DNA of 64,000 bases from Adiantum capillus-veneris (Eukaryota; Streptophyta; Polypodiopsida; Polypodiales; Pteridaceae). The stretch lies in the NCBI GenBank assembly GCA_014529385.2, contig CM043942.1, positions 109,571,141 through 109,635,140 of the forward strand, written 5' to 3'. Below are positions 29,917-45,078 of the stretch, in pieces (the first letter of the stretch is position 1; every line of letters begins with the position of its first letter). Under the pieces are notes generated by a model, which did not search any database, had not been told where the DNA came from, and was given only the letters and a program-made list of their open reading frames with translations. Position numbers and translations under genes: made by a program.

Positions 29917-30777
29917 TGTTAGGAAATAGGACATAGCTAAGTATATATTAGAGTAGTTTACTTAATGGAGAGGGATAATTTTCACACATGAGAGATTATA
30001 AAGTAGAGTAGAGAGAGAGAGAGAGAGCAAACACGATATACGCGGTTCACCCAATGTGGGCTACGTCCATGAGAAAGTAGTCACTCAATGACTTTAGCAC
30101 ATCAAACTAGAAGTAGGTTACAAAGGGATTATACCCTTAATGGAGCTCTTGCCTTGCTTCACTCTCACCACCTCACATACACATTGTAACATCAACTTCA
30201 CAATGTATTTTGTGTGTAGAAGAGGCCTCCTTTTATAGGCCAAAAGGGCTGCCCTCTCTCATGAGAGGCAGACATGTGTAGCCGCCCTTATGTAAACAAG
30301 TTCGAGTTGAGTCCTCCCATGCACCCATGTGTGGACGCCCTTGAGATAACAAATCTACCTAGAAATCGACCACCAGCCATTGAATTCAGCCACCAACCAA
30401 AAACTTCCACACTACTGGCCAATCGACCAGCCAAACAGCCATTTTCCAACCACTTTCCGATCGCCATCCAAATAATATTCCATCCAAAAGGGAATTAGGT
30501 CTCCCCAATTTCAAAGAATTATTTTGGTGGATGTGAATTTTTAATTTTTCAGAGAGTGATTTTTCTTATGCACGATGGCTTCTCCTCATAATGGGGACCT
30601 TACAAATGTGCGTTTTTGAAACTTAAATTAGGGAATATTTTGGTGGACATGAATTTTTAATTTTTCAGAGAGTGATTTTTCTTGTACACGATGGCTTCTC
30701 CTCATAATGGGGGCCTTACAAATGTTCGTTTTTGAGTCTAAAAGTTACAAGGGATAAATCAGGCTCCATGCTTAACA
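29917..30777 (-). repeat. Element E 3' LTR
   Basis: TGTTAGGAAATAGG...CATGCTTAACA, with inverted ends TGTTA/TAACA; on the minus strand it follows the tract CCAAGAGGGAGAT. A 99-bp segment is duplicated in tandem (30521-30619 and 30637-30735), and a GA run lies at 30008-30027. The partner LTR is not in the window, so the assignment rests on the ends, the polypurine tract and the interruption of F. Confidence 0.72.
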
Positions 30778-30796
30778 ATCTCCCTCTTGGAGATTG
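30778..30796 (-). other. Element E polypurine tract
   Basis: The minus strand reads CAATCTCCAAGAGGGAGAT immediately before TGTTAAGCATGG. Confidence 0.75.
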
Positions 30797-30837
30797 ATCT
30801 CTACACCAAACCTGTGACTACTTTCCATCTTGGCTTC

Positions 30838-31244
30838 TTATCCTTGAGTGCCGATTGACGATGAGAAAAAGCTCAACATCTCCTTGTTAACCACCTTTGT
30901 TAACATGTTCGGAGGATTTTCACTTGTGTGCACCTTTCCTATCTTTAGTTGTCCCTCTTCCAAAAGAGTACGTATAAAGCGATATCTCACCTCGATGTGC
31001 TTTGTCCTTGAGTGAAAGGTTGAATTCTTTGCAAGATGAATGACGCTTTGATTATTATTGTACAAGACACAATTGTCTTGCTTGTATCCAAGCTCCTCCA
31101 AGAATCTACGAAGCCACATAATTTCTTTGCTTGCCTTCGTCATTGCTACATATTCTGCTTCCATGGTAGAAAGTCAGACCACTTTTTGTAGCTTTGAAGC
31201 CCAAATTATTATTGTGCCTCCAATTGTGAAAACATAGCCATTAG
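30838..31244 (-). pseudogene. Element E RNase H (downstream of the D insertion)
   Basis: The minus frame reads NGYVFTIGGTIIIWASKLQKVV, a stop, then MEAEYVAMTKASKEIMWLRRFLEELG, LAKNSTFHSRTKHIEVRYRFIR and VHTSENPPNMLTKVV, the complete C-terminal half of copia RNase H including the AE and H.R.KHI motifs. It starts right after the D target duplication and continues the frame from 34624. Confidence 0.9.
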
Positions 31245-31473
31245 TGTTAGGTAAAGGCGGTGTGCCTCACCGTGCTTCGCTTGTGTCCGATGGCTAGTGT
31301 CCGGCCACCCACATTTATCTCCTTATTCTTTATACATACAAAGAATAAGGAGCTCTCACTCATTCTCACACAATACTCATACAGTGAGATTTGGGGGCTC
31401 CATCCACATCCTGTGGACTCTCTCTCTCTCCCCTTCTCACTCTCTGCACACGCACCACATTCGCACACTCACA
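31245..31473 (+). repeat. Element D 5' LTR
   Basis: TGTTAGGTAAAGGCGG...CACACTCACA, with a pair of inverted CTCCTTATTC/GAATAAGGAG segments near 31318-31352. Confidence 0.9.
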
Positions 31474-31475
31474 AT

Positions 31476-31487
31476 TGGTATCAGAGC
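31476..31487 (+). other. Element D primer-binding site (tRNA-iMet)
   Basis: TGGTATCAGAGC two bases after the LTR. Confidence 0.9.
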
Positions 31488-33050
31488 TTTGGCTTCGCGA
31501 CAGATAGAGTGCTACAAAGAAGTGACCTTTCGGCTATGGTGAGTTCGCTTTCGGTGGAAGCTTGAGATCGGTGAGCAACCACTAGATCTGTGCTCATGGA
31601 AGCTTGAGGGACATTCCCAAGCTTGAGAGAAGGGTGTATTGCAAGTGTGTATGCTTTTTTGCAGCCATACTTGCAAGAAGAATGCATATTTTCATTTCCG
31701 AAGGTCTTTTTTCGGGCTCTAAAACAATGTTTTTTGTATAACTTTTGCATACGGAATGCGATTTATGCAAGGTTAGGATGTAACCTAGGGTTTTGGCACG
31801 CTCCGGACGCAATGGTGATGTCAATTTGAACTGATTTTGACCTCTGAAATTTTTGCAGCAGCTATTTATTGTGTGTCGAAGATTCCACACATGGTTAGCT
31901 CTCGGATGTGAGAGTGGTATTGGCTGCAAGTTTGCTCACAGGTGGGAGGGTACGATGTATGCCTTATGTGGGTTGATGCTCATGGAGAGTCATGTGATTG
32001 CATTTTGAGCTCGGCAATGTATGCCTCGAGCATGTTTTTTGGCAATCACAGATAGAGCAAGTATTTGTGTACTAGATTTGCAGGTGTCTGCAATGATGTA
32101 TGCAAAGTGTGGAGATTGGTGCATGCATTTGAGTGCGGTTTGATGCGCTTTGGTTGCTCATGGTTTTGAGTGTGCAATCCCTTTGGTTACTAATTTTGTA
32201 GTTGTTTTGCTGATGAAACTCTGGCAAAATTTTCCCAGCAGTTTTATGAGCATCGTTGGTGCGATCGAGATTGCGATTGCTTGTAGCACTCAGGATTTGC
32301 GTGCAGTGTTTTCCCTTTTGCGTGGTGCATCATGAGTGTGTTTCGCTCTGCATTTTTGGTGTTGAAATGTGAGTGCTCGGCCATTTGGAGCTTCCAGTTT
32401 TGACTCCCAGCTACAGGTTGAGTCTAGTACTCCCACAGGTGTTGCCATTTGCAATTGAGGACATCTTCTACATTGTTTTGGCTTGCATATCGATTTCGAC
32501 ACAACAGGTGTCTTGAGCTTTTGCTTTGTGTATGCTTCTGTGGGATTGTGGTTGGAGCTTACTCGCCATAGTTTGTGATCGAGCATAGCTCTCACATTGA
32601 CAAGTTTTGTCAGTTTGGACACAATTTGGTGTTCTTGTACCCACTCTGGTAGGAGTGAGGATTTGTGTATACTATGGTTTTTTGGCACATTGGTCATTCA
32701 TTGACACGTTTTGGCAGCAATTTTTTCACTCACATATGTATGTCATTTGTAGCGCCGTTGAGTGATACTCCGACTAGAGCGCTGTGTATGACTTTGTGAG
32801 GTGATTCCACACGAGTACATTCCCGGATTGGCCATTTGGGCATTTGTTGTTGTCTCCATTATGATTTACTGTTGAGTTTTGCTCCACTTACAGATGAGAC
32901 TCTGCCAAAATTTTGCCAGAAATGTATGCCAATTGTAGAGGCTAGTGAGCTTGACCATTTGCTCACCTTCTTTGCTTGAGATAGTGGTTTGCTCTCGGGT
33001 GGGAGAGTCTTGTGATCTCGAGCATTGTTTGCCATAGTTTTGGCATGGAT
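31488..33050 (+). other. Element D untranslated leader
   Basis: No sustained frame. Segments at 32565-32670 and 32965-33050 match the leader of element C in the same order. Confidence 0.7.
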
Positions 33051-33660
33051 ATTGAGACGCTTCATAAAAGAGGCGGTTCTCACTCACGATCGCGACTGAC
33101 ATGTTGGCATTGCGACCACGATGGGCATATTAGGCGTCGTAGCTTCAAGCGTATGAGGTCGCATAAGAGGCAAATGCATGGTGCTACTATGAGGATAGAT
33201 GCTAGAGAGTATGCATGTGACAGGCATGTCACTTTGAGTCTAACTTGCCTTCAGACTACTTTGTGTCTTGGGATAGCACATTGTCTACGCATTTTCTACT
33301 AGACGAGCATGTAGTTTTTCACGTGACGCCACGTTGTGATTTGTTTTGCTCTTTCTCTAGTGGGAAACTTGGTTGTGTGCAGTTTGTTGATGGTTCAACA
33401 TATGACATAGAGGGTGCTGGAGATGTATGCATGTCTTTACCTAGTGGTGCATTGCTTACGCTACGAGATGTACGTTATGTACCAAGACTCAGCCAGAGTC
33501 TCATTTTAGTGCATTAGTTACAAAGTAGTAGACATTGTGTACTGCTTGGAGAGTGGTCATTTTAGATGCATAGGGGATCACTGATGATAGCCAGGAGGTG
33601 CTAGGAGTGGTCGGGTATACCCTTTGCATATTTCTGACACACGAGGCGGTGTAGTCTCTA
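33051..33660 (+). pseudogene. Element D nucleocapsid and protease-like remnant
   Basis: CWHCDHDGHIRRRS is the element C knuckle with the last Cys replaced by Ser, so zinc binding is probably lost. After a frame change comes LLDEHVVFHVTPRCDLFCSFSSGKL (protease motif with DEH in place of DSGA) and DVRYVPRLSQSLI. It aligns with 11940-12420 of element C. Confidence 0.8.
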
Positions 33661-33928
33661 TGTATTTGCAGCCATGCTTTGAGCAAGAGACAAGGTGTGT
33701 CTCTTTTGCGGATGTGCTACATGGAGAGCAGGTTGGGCATTTGTTTTGTGGTAACGTTCACGCAGATAGTGGTATCTCTTGGGATGCACAGCTTTGTTAG
33801 TCATCAGTTGAGGTGACATCAGTTGAGCCAAAGACCGATGCATTGTTCTATGATGCATTTGATACATCTGAGGGCGATAGTGTCCTTTAGATAGCTGTGT
33901 GTGATTGCAGTGGTCCTAAATATTTTTT
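33661..33928 (+). other. Element D linker
   Basis: Short acidic frames equivalent to 12568-12909 in element C; integrase and RT are absent. Confidence 0.45.
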
Positions 33929-34303
33929 TTGCAGTCATTCTCAGTAGATATGCCTTTGCCAGACGATGCTGACATGGTGATGCATAGTCAGGTGGTTCCT
34001 GATGAGGATGCATATGGCACTGAGGTTGCTGATAGGGATAGGTTGGCACACATAGTGCATGTTTCATCGGCTTTCGGGTCTCTCATGTATGACCTTTTGA
34101 TCTCGAGACTTGATCTTGCTTATGCGGTTGGTGCATTTGCAGTGGGAGTTGTCAGTTGTGCGATGACTGACACTGGCATTGTGCATTGTGGAGCTATGCA
34201 CGTTGTCACTCAATACCTGCATCAAGAGTGTTGTCGTAGCTCTAGCCCTAGTGGTATGCATATTGCATCTACGCTAGAGCGGTTACAGAGCCAGTGGACA
34301 TAG
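33929..34303 (+). pseudogene. Element D RT/RNase H junction remnant
   Basis: The frame has FGSLMYDLLISRLDLAYAVGAFAVG...CGAMHVVTQYLHQE, the same copia post-RT signature kept in C. An acidic N-terminal stretch (about 35 residues) precedes it. Confidence 0.82.
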
Positions 34304-34383
34304 GTTGAGAGACGTCTTCTCTCACCTCTTGTATATGCTAGTTGTAGGCTAGTCTTCTCGCCACTTATCGGCACACAGCCTTT

Positions 34384-34393
34384 AGTGGGAGAA
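34384..34393 (+). other. Element D polypurine tract
   Basis: AGTGGGAGAA immediately before the 3' LTR. Confidence 0.8.
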
Positions 34394-34623
34394 TGTTAGG
34401 TAAAAGGTGGTGTGCCTCACCGTGCTTTGCCTGTGTCTGATGGCTAGTGTCCGCCCGCCCGCATTTATCTCCTTATTCTTTATACATACAAAGAATAAGA
34501 AGCTCTCACTCATTCTCACACAATACTCATATAGTGAGATTTGGGAGCTCCACCCACATCCTGTGTACTCTCTCTCTCCCCCCTTCTCACTCTCCGTACA
34601 CGCACCACATTCATGAACTCACA
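34394..34623 (+). repeat. Element D 3' LTR
   Basis: Direct copy of 31245-31473 with about a dozen substitutions. Confidence 0.9.
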
Positions 34624-35370
34624 AGTAGTGCTCCTTCGAGTATCTTTGTCACCTTCTGCCATATCTGCATCATCATACCCTTGCAGAAAATATCAGTGTC
34701 TCCAAAATACAAAGCATTTGTTGTTGTTCCCTTTAGATACCTAAGTATCCACTTCATAGCTTGTCAATGCTCTTTACTTGAATTATCCATGAACCTACTC
34801 ACAACTCCCACTACATGTGCAATATTTGGCCTTGTCTAGACCATAGCATACATTAGACCTGCAACATGTGGAACTTTAGACATATAGGCTATTTCCTCTT
34901 GTGTATTTGGACATATATCCTTGGTTAGTTTAAAGTGACTAGCCAAAGGTGTAGAAATCAATTTTGCATCGTGTATTGCAAACCTTTCTAGTACCTTCTT
35001 GATATAATCATCTTGAGATAACTTTTCTATCTTCTTCATCATGTCCCTTGATATCTTCATACTGAGTGTTTGCTTTGCAGCACCTAAATCTTTCATTGAA
35101 AAAGATTTAGACAGCTCCTCTTTTAGGTCTTTGATATCCTGCATGTTATCACTTGCAATCAGCATGTCATCAATATACAACATTAGGATGATGAACTTCC
35201 CATCTCCTAAATTCTTCCTGAAGACGCAGTGATCTGAGTTGCATCTTCTGAATCCGTGATCCAACATCCATAGATCGAACTTCAAGTGCCAATGCCTTGA
35301 TGCTTGCTTTAGACCATACAAGCTCTTATTTAATCTACATGCTTCGTGCTCTCTCCATGATTGTCATGTT
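34624..35370 (-). pseudogene. Element E reverse transcriptase, C-terminal part
   Basis: The minus frame begins at SLYGLKQASRHWHLKFD and runs through VFRKNLGDGKFIILMLYIDDMLIAS (catalytic YIDD), SFSMKDLGAAKQTLSM, LSQDDYIKKVLERF and AGLMYAMV, then a stop and the RNase H entry up to the D insertion. The first half of RT (fingers, motif A) is missing because the sequence jumps from the integrase fragment to the LNKSLYGLKQ motif. Confidence 0.9.
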
Positions 35371-35880
35371 CATCCTCTCTAAATTGCTATTTTGTTGAGG
35401 TGTCGGATCTGAGGCATTTAAGCTTCATACCTGCTTCATTCTCCACAAATTCTTTCCACCTTTGAAATATAGAAAACACATCAAATTTATTCTTTATTAC
35501 ATAAACCCATGTTTTCCTAGTTGCATCGTCTATGAATGTTACATAGTACAACGAGACACCCAGGGACGACATACTTGCAGGACCCCAAACATCAGAATGA
35601 ACCAATTCAAGTTTTTTATTTTTTCTTCTATCTTTTGAAACTTTACCCTCTTTTGTTTACCGGAAACACAATCTTCACACAACTCTAAGTCCACTTCTTT
35701 CAAACCTAGTAGAAGCTTCTTTGATTGAAGGATTTGCATTCCTTTGGCACTCATATGTCCAAGCCGATAGTGTCGCACTGCACTGTCAACTTCTGTAGCT
35801 ATTGCACAAGTTGAAGATTGTGTGCTGACAATACACAAAGTGTACCAACCTTTTCTCCTTTGGAGACCACCAAAGGTCTC
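35371..35880 (-). pseudogene. Element E GAG-pre-integrase and integrase fragment
   Basis: HYRLGHMSAKGMQIL...LELCEDCVSGKQKRVKF is the zinc-binding HHCC module, followed by VHSDVWGPA (first Asp), YYVTFIDDATRKTWVY and LRSD (second Asp). The sequence then joins TPQQN...LERMNMTIMERARS (Glu region) with a loss of about 30 residues, and next to RT with a loss of about 250. Confidence 0.88.
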
Positions 35881-36542
35881 TTTAAGATCTTCTAACGTTT
35901 GTTTTCGAATGCAATGTTATGACCTTCATCGTCCAATTGTCCTGTAGAGATCAAATTTTTGTGAAGAGAAGGAACATGCTTAACATCTTTAAGCTTCATT
36001 AATTTCATAAGTAGTTTTGACACAAATTGTATCTTTGCCGATAATTCACAAGCTTCATCATCTCCCAAGTATACATATCCAAAATTAACTTTGATGTAAT
36101 CTTGGAAATGTTGCTTGTGTGGTGTCGCATGAAATGAAGCCCTAGAGTCTACTATCCAGGAATTAGACACATTGTCTAATGAGAGAATTAGAGCATCTTG
36201 CTCTACTTTACCTGCTACATTGGCCTCCGATGTTGGCTTGTTGTCTTGAAACTCCGACTCCTTCTTCTTCTTGGACCAGCAATCCTTCTTGACGTGGCCC
36301 TTCTTGCGGCATTTCCAACATTCAAGAACTGACTTTGTGCATGACTTGCTCTGCCTTGAGCGATCACAACCCTTTTGTTTTTTGAACCTCTCCCTCAATC
36401 TTTCGCTCGTTTTCACTGATAGTGCAACACTGGATGATTCACCCGTGCTTCTCCTTCGTATTTTCTCACTTAGAAGAACACTCACAACATCATCAAACTT
36501 AAGAGTCTTTGTGTTAGAGATAGAGCTACTTACATCCATCAC
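35881..36542 (-). pseudogene. Element E nucleocapsid and protease
   Basis: ESSSVALSVKTSERLRERFKKQKGCDRSRQ leads to the knuckle CWKCRKKGHVKKDC. The protease reads WIVDSRASFHATPHKQHF, where the consensus DSGAS has become DSRAS. VKHVPSLHKNLISTGQLDDEG is the usual protease end. The Gly to Arg change beside the catalytic Asp argues against activity. Confidence 0.88.
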
Positions 36543-37025
36543 AAGGCTATTTCAACTATCCGGTAGAGACGATAGTATAAGGAGGGCTCGCACTTCGTTG
36601 TCAAAATTGACCTTCATGTATCGAAGTTGACTTATGTTGGTGTTAAAGTCGTTTAGATATTTTGCAACTGAACCAGTCTCTACCATTTTTAGATTGAACA
36701 AGTGCTTCATGAGAAATACCTTATTGGAAGTTGATGGTTTCTCGTAGAGACCGTCAAGTGACTTCATCAAATCCTCCGTGGTCTTCATCTCCAAAACATT
36801 GAAGGCCACTGTTGATGCCAAGCTTAGCTGAATTGTTCCTAATGCCTTTCAGTCAAGGACAATCCATGCTTCATCTGTCATTGTTGCGGGCTTCTTTGCA
36901 AGACTGCTTAGTGGCAAATACAGGTCCTTCTAGTAGAGAAAGTCTTCAATCTGCATCTTTCAGTGTTGGTAGTTTTTGTCGTTGAACTTATCAATCTTGA
37001 GCTTACTGTCCTTCGCCATTACTCC
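36543..37025 (-). pseudogene. Element E gag
   Basis: A MAKDSKLKIDKFNDKNY start (ATG near 37019) and a frame broken by stops lead into STVAFNVLEMKTTEDLMKSLDGLYEKPSTSNKVFLMKHLFNLKMVETGSVAKYLNDFN and LLILSSLPDS, the UBN2 gag pattern. Confidence 0.85.
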
Positions 37026-41350
<4,325 letters not shown>

Positions 41351-41816
41351 TTTTATGACATTAACTCTCTCTTGAAATCACAGTCGTCCTCAACTATGAG
41401 GTAGAAGAGATAAAGCCTTAGTCATTAGTCAATCTTACTTAGCGGGTAGAGGATCCTTTTTACCCTACGACATCTTTCCAACATGGATGACTAATCCATT
41501 TGGTGCTTGGAGACATAGCTGTCGCAAGGATGTCTGCTGTTAGTCCATTTCATTCTCCCAAAATAGAGTGACAAATTCTACTTGGTGTTTGAGAGACGTT
41601 GTCATCACAAACATGATTCTAAGCATGCATACTATTTAAATTTGTGCACAATTAAAAAGAGAACTAGTCTTATAAGACAAAAACATGGGTCATTTAAAAG
41701 AAATTTGTACATTTGCTTACTATGATGTAGCATTGTAAGCATTGACAAGGTTCATACTATCCTTAAGGTGTATCCCTTGCATCCATCTAGCATCTTCAAA
41801 AGGATAATTTTTGAAC

Positions 41817-42184
41817 TTAATAAGATACCGTCGGATAATCTACCATGTCGTAGTACCTTGTCTTCATGCCGAAGGATAGCTTCGGGTTGTAGCACCTCTT
41901 CTTGGTCTTCAACTTCGGGTGGGTCTTCAATAATTGGTTCACTTGGTGGCTCTCTTTGTAGGGCTTAAGTAGGCTCACATGAAAAGCATTGTTTATGAGC
42001 CAATGGTTGGGCAACTTGAGTTGGTAAGCCGTCTCATTGATGGGCTTCAAGATTTGAAAAGGACAATAGTATCTTTTTGCTAGCTTAGCATAATACTTTT
42101 GATGGCCCGTAGGATTTTTGCCCGTCGTTTGCCTTAATCGAGCCTTAGGAAACTTGAGTAAGACCCAATCATTTTCATTGAACG
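41817..42184 (-). pseudogene. Element J integrase C-terminal region
   Basis: [31 protein letters not shown] is the conserved gypsy integrase tail that precedes a chromodomain-like segment. A frame change separates it from the integrase core. The following residues are degraded. Confidence 0.8.
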
Positions 42185-43201
42185 TTAAGATCCTTGTGTG
42201 CTTGTTAGCAACAACTTTTGCCTTTGTTGAGAGATTGATATAGCCTCCTTAATATTTTGAAAAGATTCTTGTAGGTCATGGCTATACTCATTGGCGGCGA
42301 AGATCTTCCCATGTACTTTGAGTAGCAAGGGACTTTTAGGTCTTCCCTCAATGATCTCAAAAGGTGCTTTTCCTGTAGAAGTATGTACAGTATTATTGTA
42401 GGCATACTCTACAAGAGGTAAGTACTTTTCCCATTGTGAGCGTTGATCTACTTCGGTAACATAAATCTTGAGTAGATCGAGTATAGTAAGATTGGCTATC
42501 TCACTTTGGCCATCTGTTTGTGGATGATAGGTCAAAGAGAAATTCACTCTTGTTCCTAGATTTTCAAAGAGACCTTTCCAATCTAGGATCTCTATCTGAC
42601 ACGATGGATGTTGGTAATCCATGGTGTTTGAAAATCTGTGATATGAAGAGAGTTGCCATTTGGTGTGCCTTAATAGTCTTTTTGATAGGAATAAAGTATA
42701 TTGTGTGCTAAACCTGTCGACTATTGTCCATATTTCCATATTCCCATGGATAGACTTGGGTAATCCAAAGATGAAATCCATGGGTATACTCTCCCATGGT
42801 GAATTTGGGATAGGCAATGGCTGGAGTAATCCTGGTTGCTTCCCTCTATCATACTTGGTCTTTTGGCATACTATAAATTTTGAAATATACTCTTGTATGT
42901 CCACTTTCATGGTAGGCCAATAGAAATATGTCTTTACTCCTCGAAGAGTAGGTTGAATACCTCTATGCCCCACATAGGGAGGAGCATGGGATTCATACAT
43001 AACTTTCTCACGAAGGGAATGGGTAACACATAGCCTATTGCCGTGGAGAAGACAACCATCCTGTAAGGTGAATGGTTCCTCTTTCTTTCCCAAAGCAAGG
43101 GCTGACATTATGTCTTTAAAGTCAGGGTCAGTAGCATACTCATCTATCATAGAGGATAGATCATTGTGAGTAGCTATAGACACCGCATTAACTTTGGTCA
43201 T
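42185..43201 (-). pseudogene. Element J integrase
   Basis: One 338-codon frame holds SHAPPYVGHRGIQPTLRGVKTYFYWP (zinc-binding His pair), MDFIFGLPKSIHGNMEIWTIVDRFS (first Asp), then a segment read out of frame, and NFSLTYHPQTDGQSEIANLTILD (catalytic Glu region) with VEYAYNNTVHTSTGKAPFEIIEGR. The out-of-frame piece removes the SDRDPRF motif with the second catalytic Asp, probably by two compensating indels. The Cys pair is also reduced (FIVCQKTKYD, one Cys lost). Confidence 0.88.
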
Positions 43202-43760
43202 TGTGAAAGTGCATCGGCCACTTGATTGTGCTTATCAGCAATGAGAGCAATATGGAAATTAAATTGCAAAAGAAAAATTTCCCACCTCATTCGTTTGTCA
43301 GAAAGCTTGGTTTGTGTCATGAAATACTTGAGACTTTGGTGACCGGTTCATAGGATAAATGGATTCCCCAATAGGTAGTGCTTCCATGTGTCTAGGGAAT
43401 GTAGAATAGCTAAAAGCTCTTTCTCATAAATGCCCAAGACTCGTTCATCTGTATTGCGCCTTCGACTCTCATATGCTATGGCATGCCCTTCTTGAAGCAA
43501 AACTGCTCCAACGCAATCATCACAAGAATCACATTGGACCTCAAATGGCTTTGAGAGATTCGGAAGCATGAGGATTGGTTGGGAGGTGAGCTTCTCCTTG
43601 AGCTTATCAGAAGTATTTTGCTCCTCAGCAGTCCATACATACTTAACGTTCTTCTTAGTTAAGTCATGTAGTGGTCCTGCTATTAGAGAGAATTTTGCTA
43701 TGAAGCGTCTATAGTATGTGCACATACCAATAAAGCTTCTTAGCTCATGTAGATTCCTTG
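43202..43760 (-). pseudogene. Element J RNase H
   Basis: CTYYRRFIAKFS...PLHDLTKK, VQCDSCDDCVGAVLLQEGHAIAYESRR, GIYEKELLAILHSLDTWKHYLL in one frame (43725-43348). It stops at 43348, and the rest (QSLKYFMTQTKLSDKRMRW region) continues across a stop. Confidence 0.88.
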
Positions 43761-43767
43761 GATTAGG

Positions 43768-44379
43768 TCATGCTTTTATTACCTCTAACTTTGATGGATC
43801 CATACGGATGCCATCTTGGGAGATAATATGACCTAAGTATTGAATCTCTTGAAGGAAAAATTCACTTTGCTTTTGGTTGAGAAAAAGCTTATTCTCCCTT
43901 AATGCTTGAAAAATCACTTGGAGATGCTGCTTATGTTCCTCCAAAGACTTGGAGTAGATGATGATATTATCAAAGAACACTCCAGTGAATTTACGATAAG
44001 GTCTAAAAATTTTCTCCATTAGATGATTGAATGTAGCTGGTGCATTAGTCAAGCCAAAAGGCATGACTAGATATTCATAAAGACCAAATGTTGTGCAAAA
44101 CACGGTCTTTAGGATATCTTCATCCACTATCCTTATTTGATGATAGCCACTTTTGAGGTCAATCCTACTGAAGTAGGTAGAGCCTTGTAGCTTATCAAAC
44201 AGACCTTCTACCTGAAGCATAAGAAATCTGTTTTTGATAGTGATATGGTTTAGTGCTCGATAGTCCACACACATATGGTATGTACCATCTTTCTTTTGCA
44301 CTAAAAGGACTCGAGAACAAAAGGGAGAGGAACTAGGCCTCACCATATCTTTGTCTACCAATTCCTGTACTTGCCTCAT
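43768..44379 (-). pseudogene. Element J reverse transcriptase with altered active site
   Basis: [74 protein letters not shown] and then VFFDNIIIYS. The second Asp of the catalytic FFDD is Asn (codon 43966-43968, GAT to AAT). Polymerase activity would be lost. The frame otherwise runs to the connection (FFLQEIQYLGHIISQDGIRMDPSKLE). Confidence 0.9.
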
Positions 44380-44472
44380 GATCTCCTCTTGTTGAGCTTG
44401 TGAGACTCGATAAGGAGGCTTGTTAGGCGGTGAGCTTCCTGGAAGGAGCTCAATGCGATGGTCATCATCCCC

Positions 44473-45078
44473 TCATTTTGGACGTAAGTCCATATGGATA
44501 TCATGGATGAACACATCTTGGAATCCTTTTGGAAAATTAGACAAGTCTAACTCTTCGTGATTCCTACCATTTACATTTGATGAAACATTAGGATCTTTTA
44601 GAGACTCTTTGACAAAAATCATGTACGCAAAAACTGAGCTCTTCATTGACTTATCAAAAGCAGGAGGATTTACAAGTGGAATAGTGCAACCACGCTCACT
44701 AGAATCTATATACATGTTCTTTCCCCTGTAGGTGAAGTAGATTCTCCTTTCGGGGAACTTCATATTGGCAACCATGCGATCAAACCATGGTCCCCCCAGG
44801 ATAGCATCCTCATGTTGGAGAGGAGAGATGAAGAATTCTTCTTTGTCGACATAGCTTTGGACATGAAGCCTCAACTTCCCAATCAAGGGAGTAACGGAGA
44901 CTTGTTGTCCCTTGAAAGCTGTGTCAACAATTACCATATCTTCCATCTTGAAAGGTTGAATGCCCAACTTGGTGGCCAATTCTGTTGATATGAAGTTGTG
45001 AGTAGAGCTAGGGTCAAACAAGATGAAGGAATCTATTAATCCCTTCTGCATACAAAGGAAAGTGATGATCCTTTGCAA
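44473..45078 (-). pseudogene. Element J aspartic protease
   Basis: FILFDPSSTHNFISTELATKLGI matches the gypsy retropepsin start (D.G..hnFis...a..lg) but with DPSS where DSG/DTG is expected. ILGGPWF is the usual second motif (ILG..WL). The start upstream of the codon at 45078 is uncertain because the gag-protease junction is deleted. Confidence 0.82.

Larger units (their letters stand above)
31245..34623 (+). mobile_element. Element D: short copia-like retrotransposon inside element E
   Basis: LTRs 31245-31473 and 34394-34623 are flanked by ATTAG (31240-31244) and AGTAG (34624-34628). Removing D and one duplication restores the E frame through the RNase H entry motif RRST.GYVF, which confirms the boundaries. 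The interior has a tRNA-iMet primer site, a leader of about 1.5 kb, a zinc-knuckle/protease remnant and the RT/RNase H junction remnant. It lacks gag core, integrase and RT. It is homologous to element C in leader and coding remnants. Confidence 0.9.
29917..37025 (-). mobile_element. Element E: Ty1/copia retrotransposon, interrupted by element D
   Basis: On the minus strand, gag (36.0-37.0 kb), integrase start, RT and RNase H lead to a polypurine tract and a 3' LTR (29917-30777). RNase H last with integrase before RT defines Ty1/copia. Element D lies between RT and RNase H. Large parts of integrase and the first half of RT are deleted. I could not find a matching 5' LTR upstream of 37025, so the right boundary is approximate. 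Confidence 0.85.
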
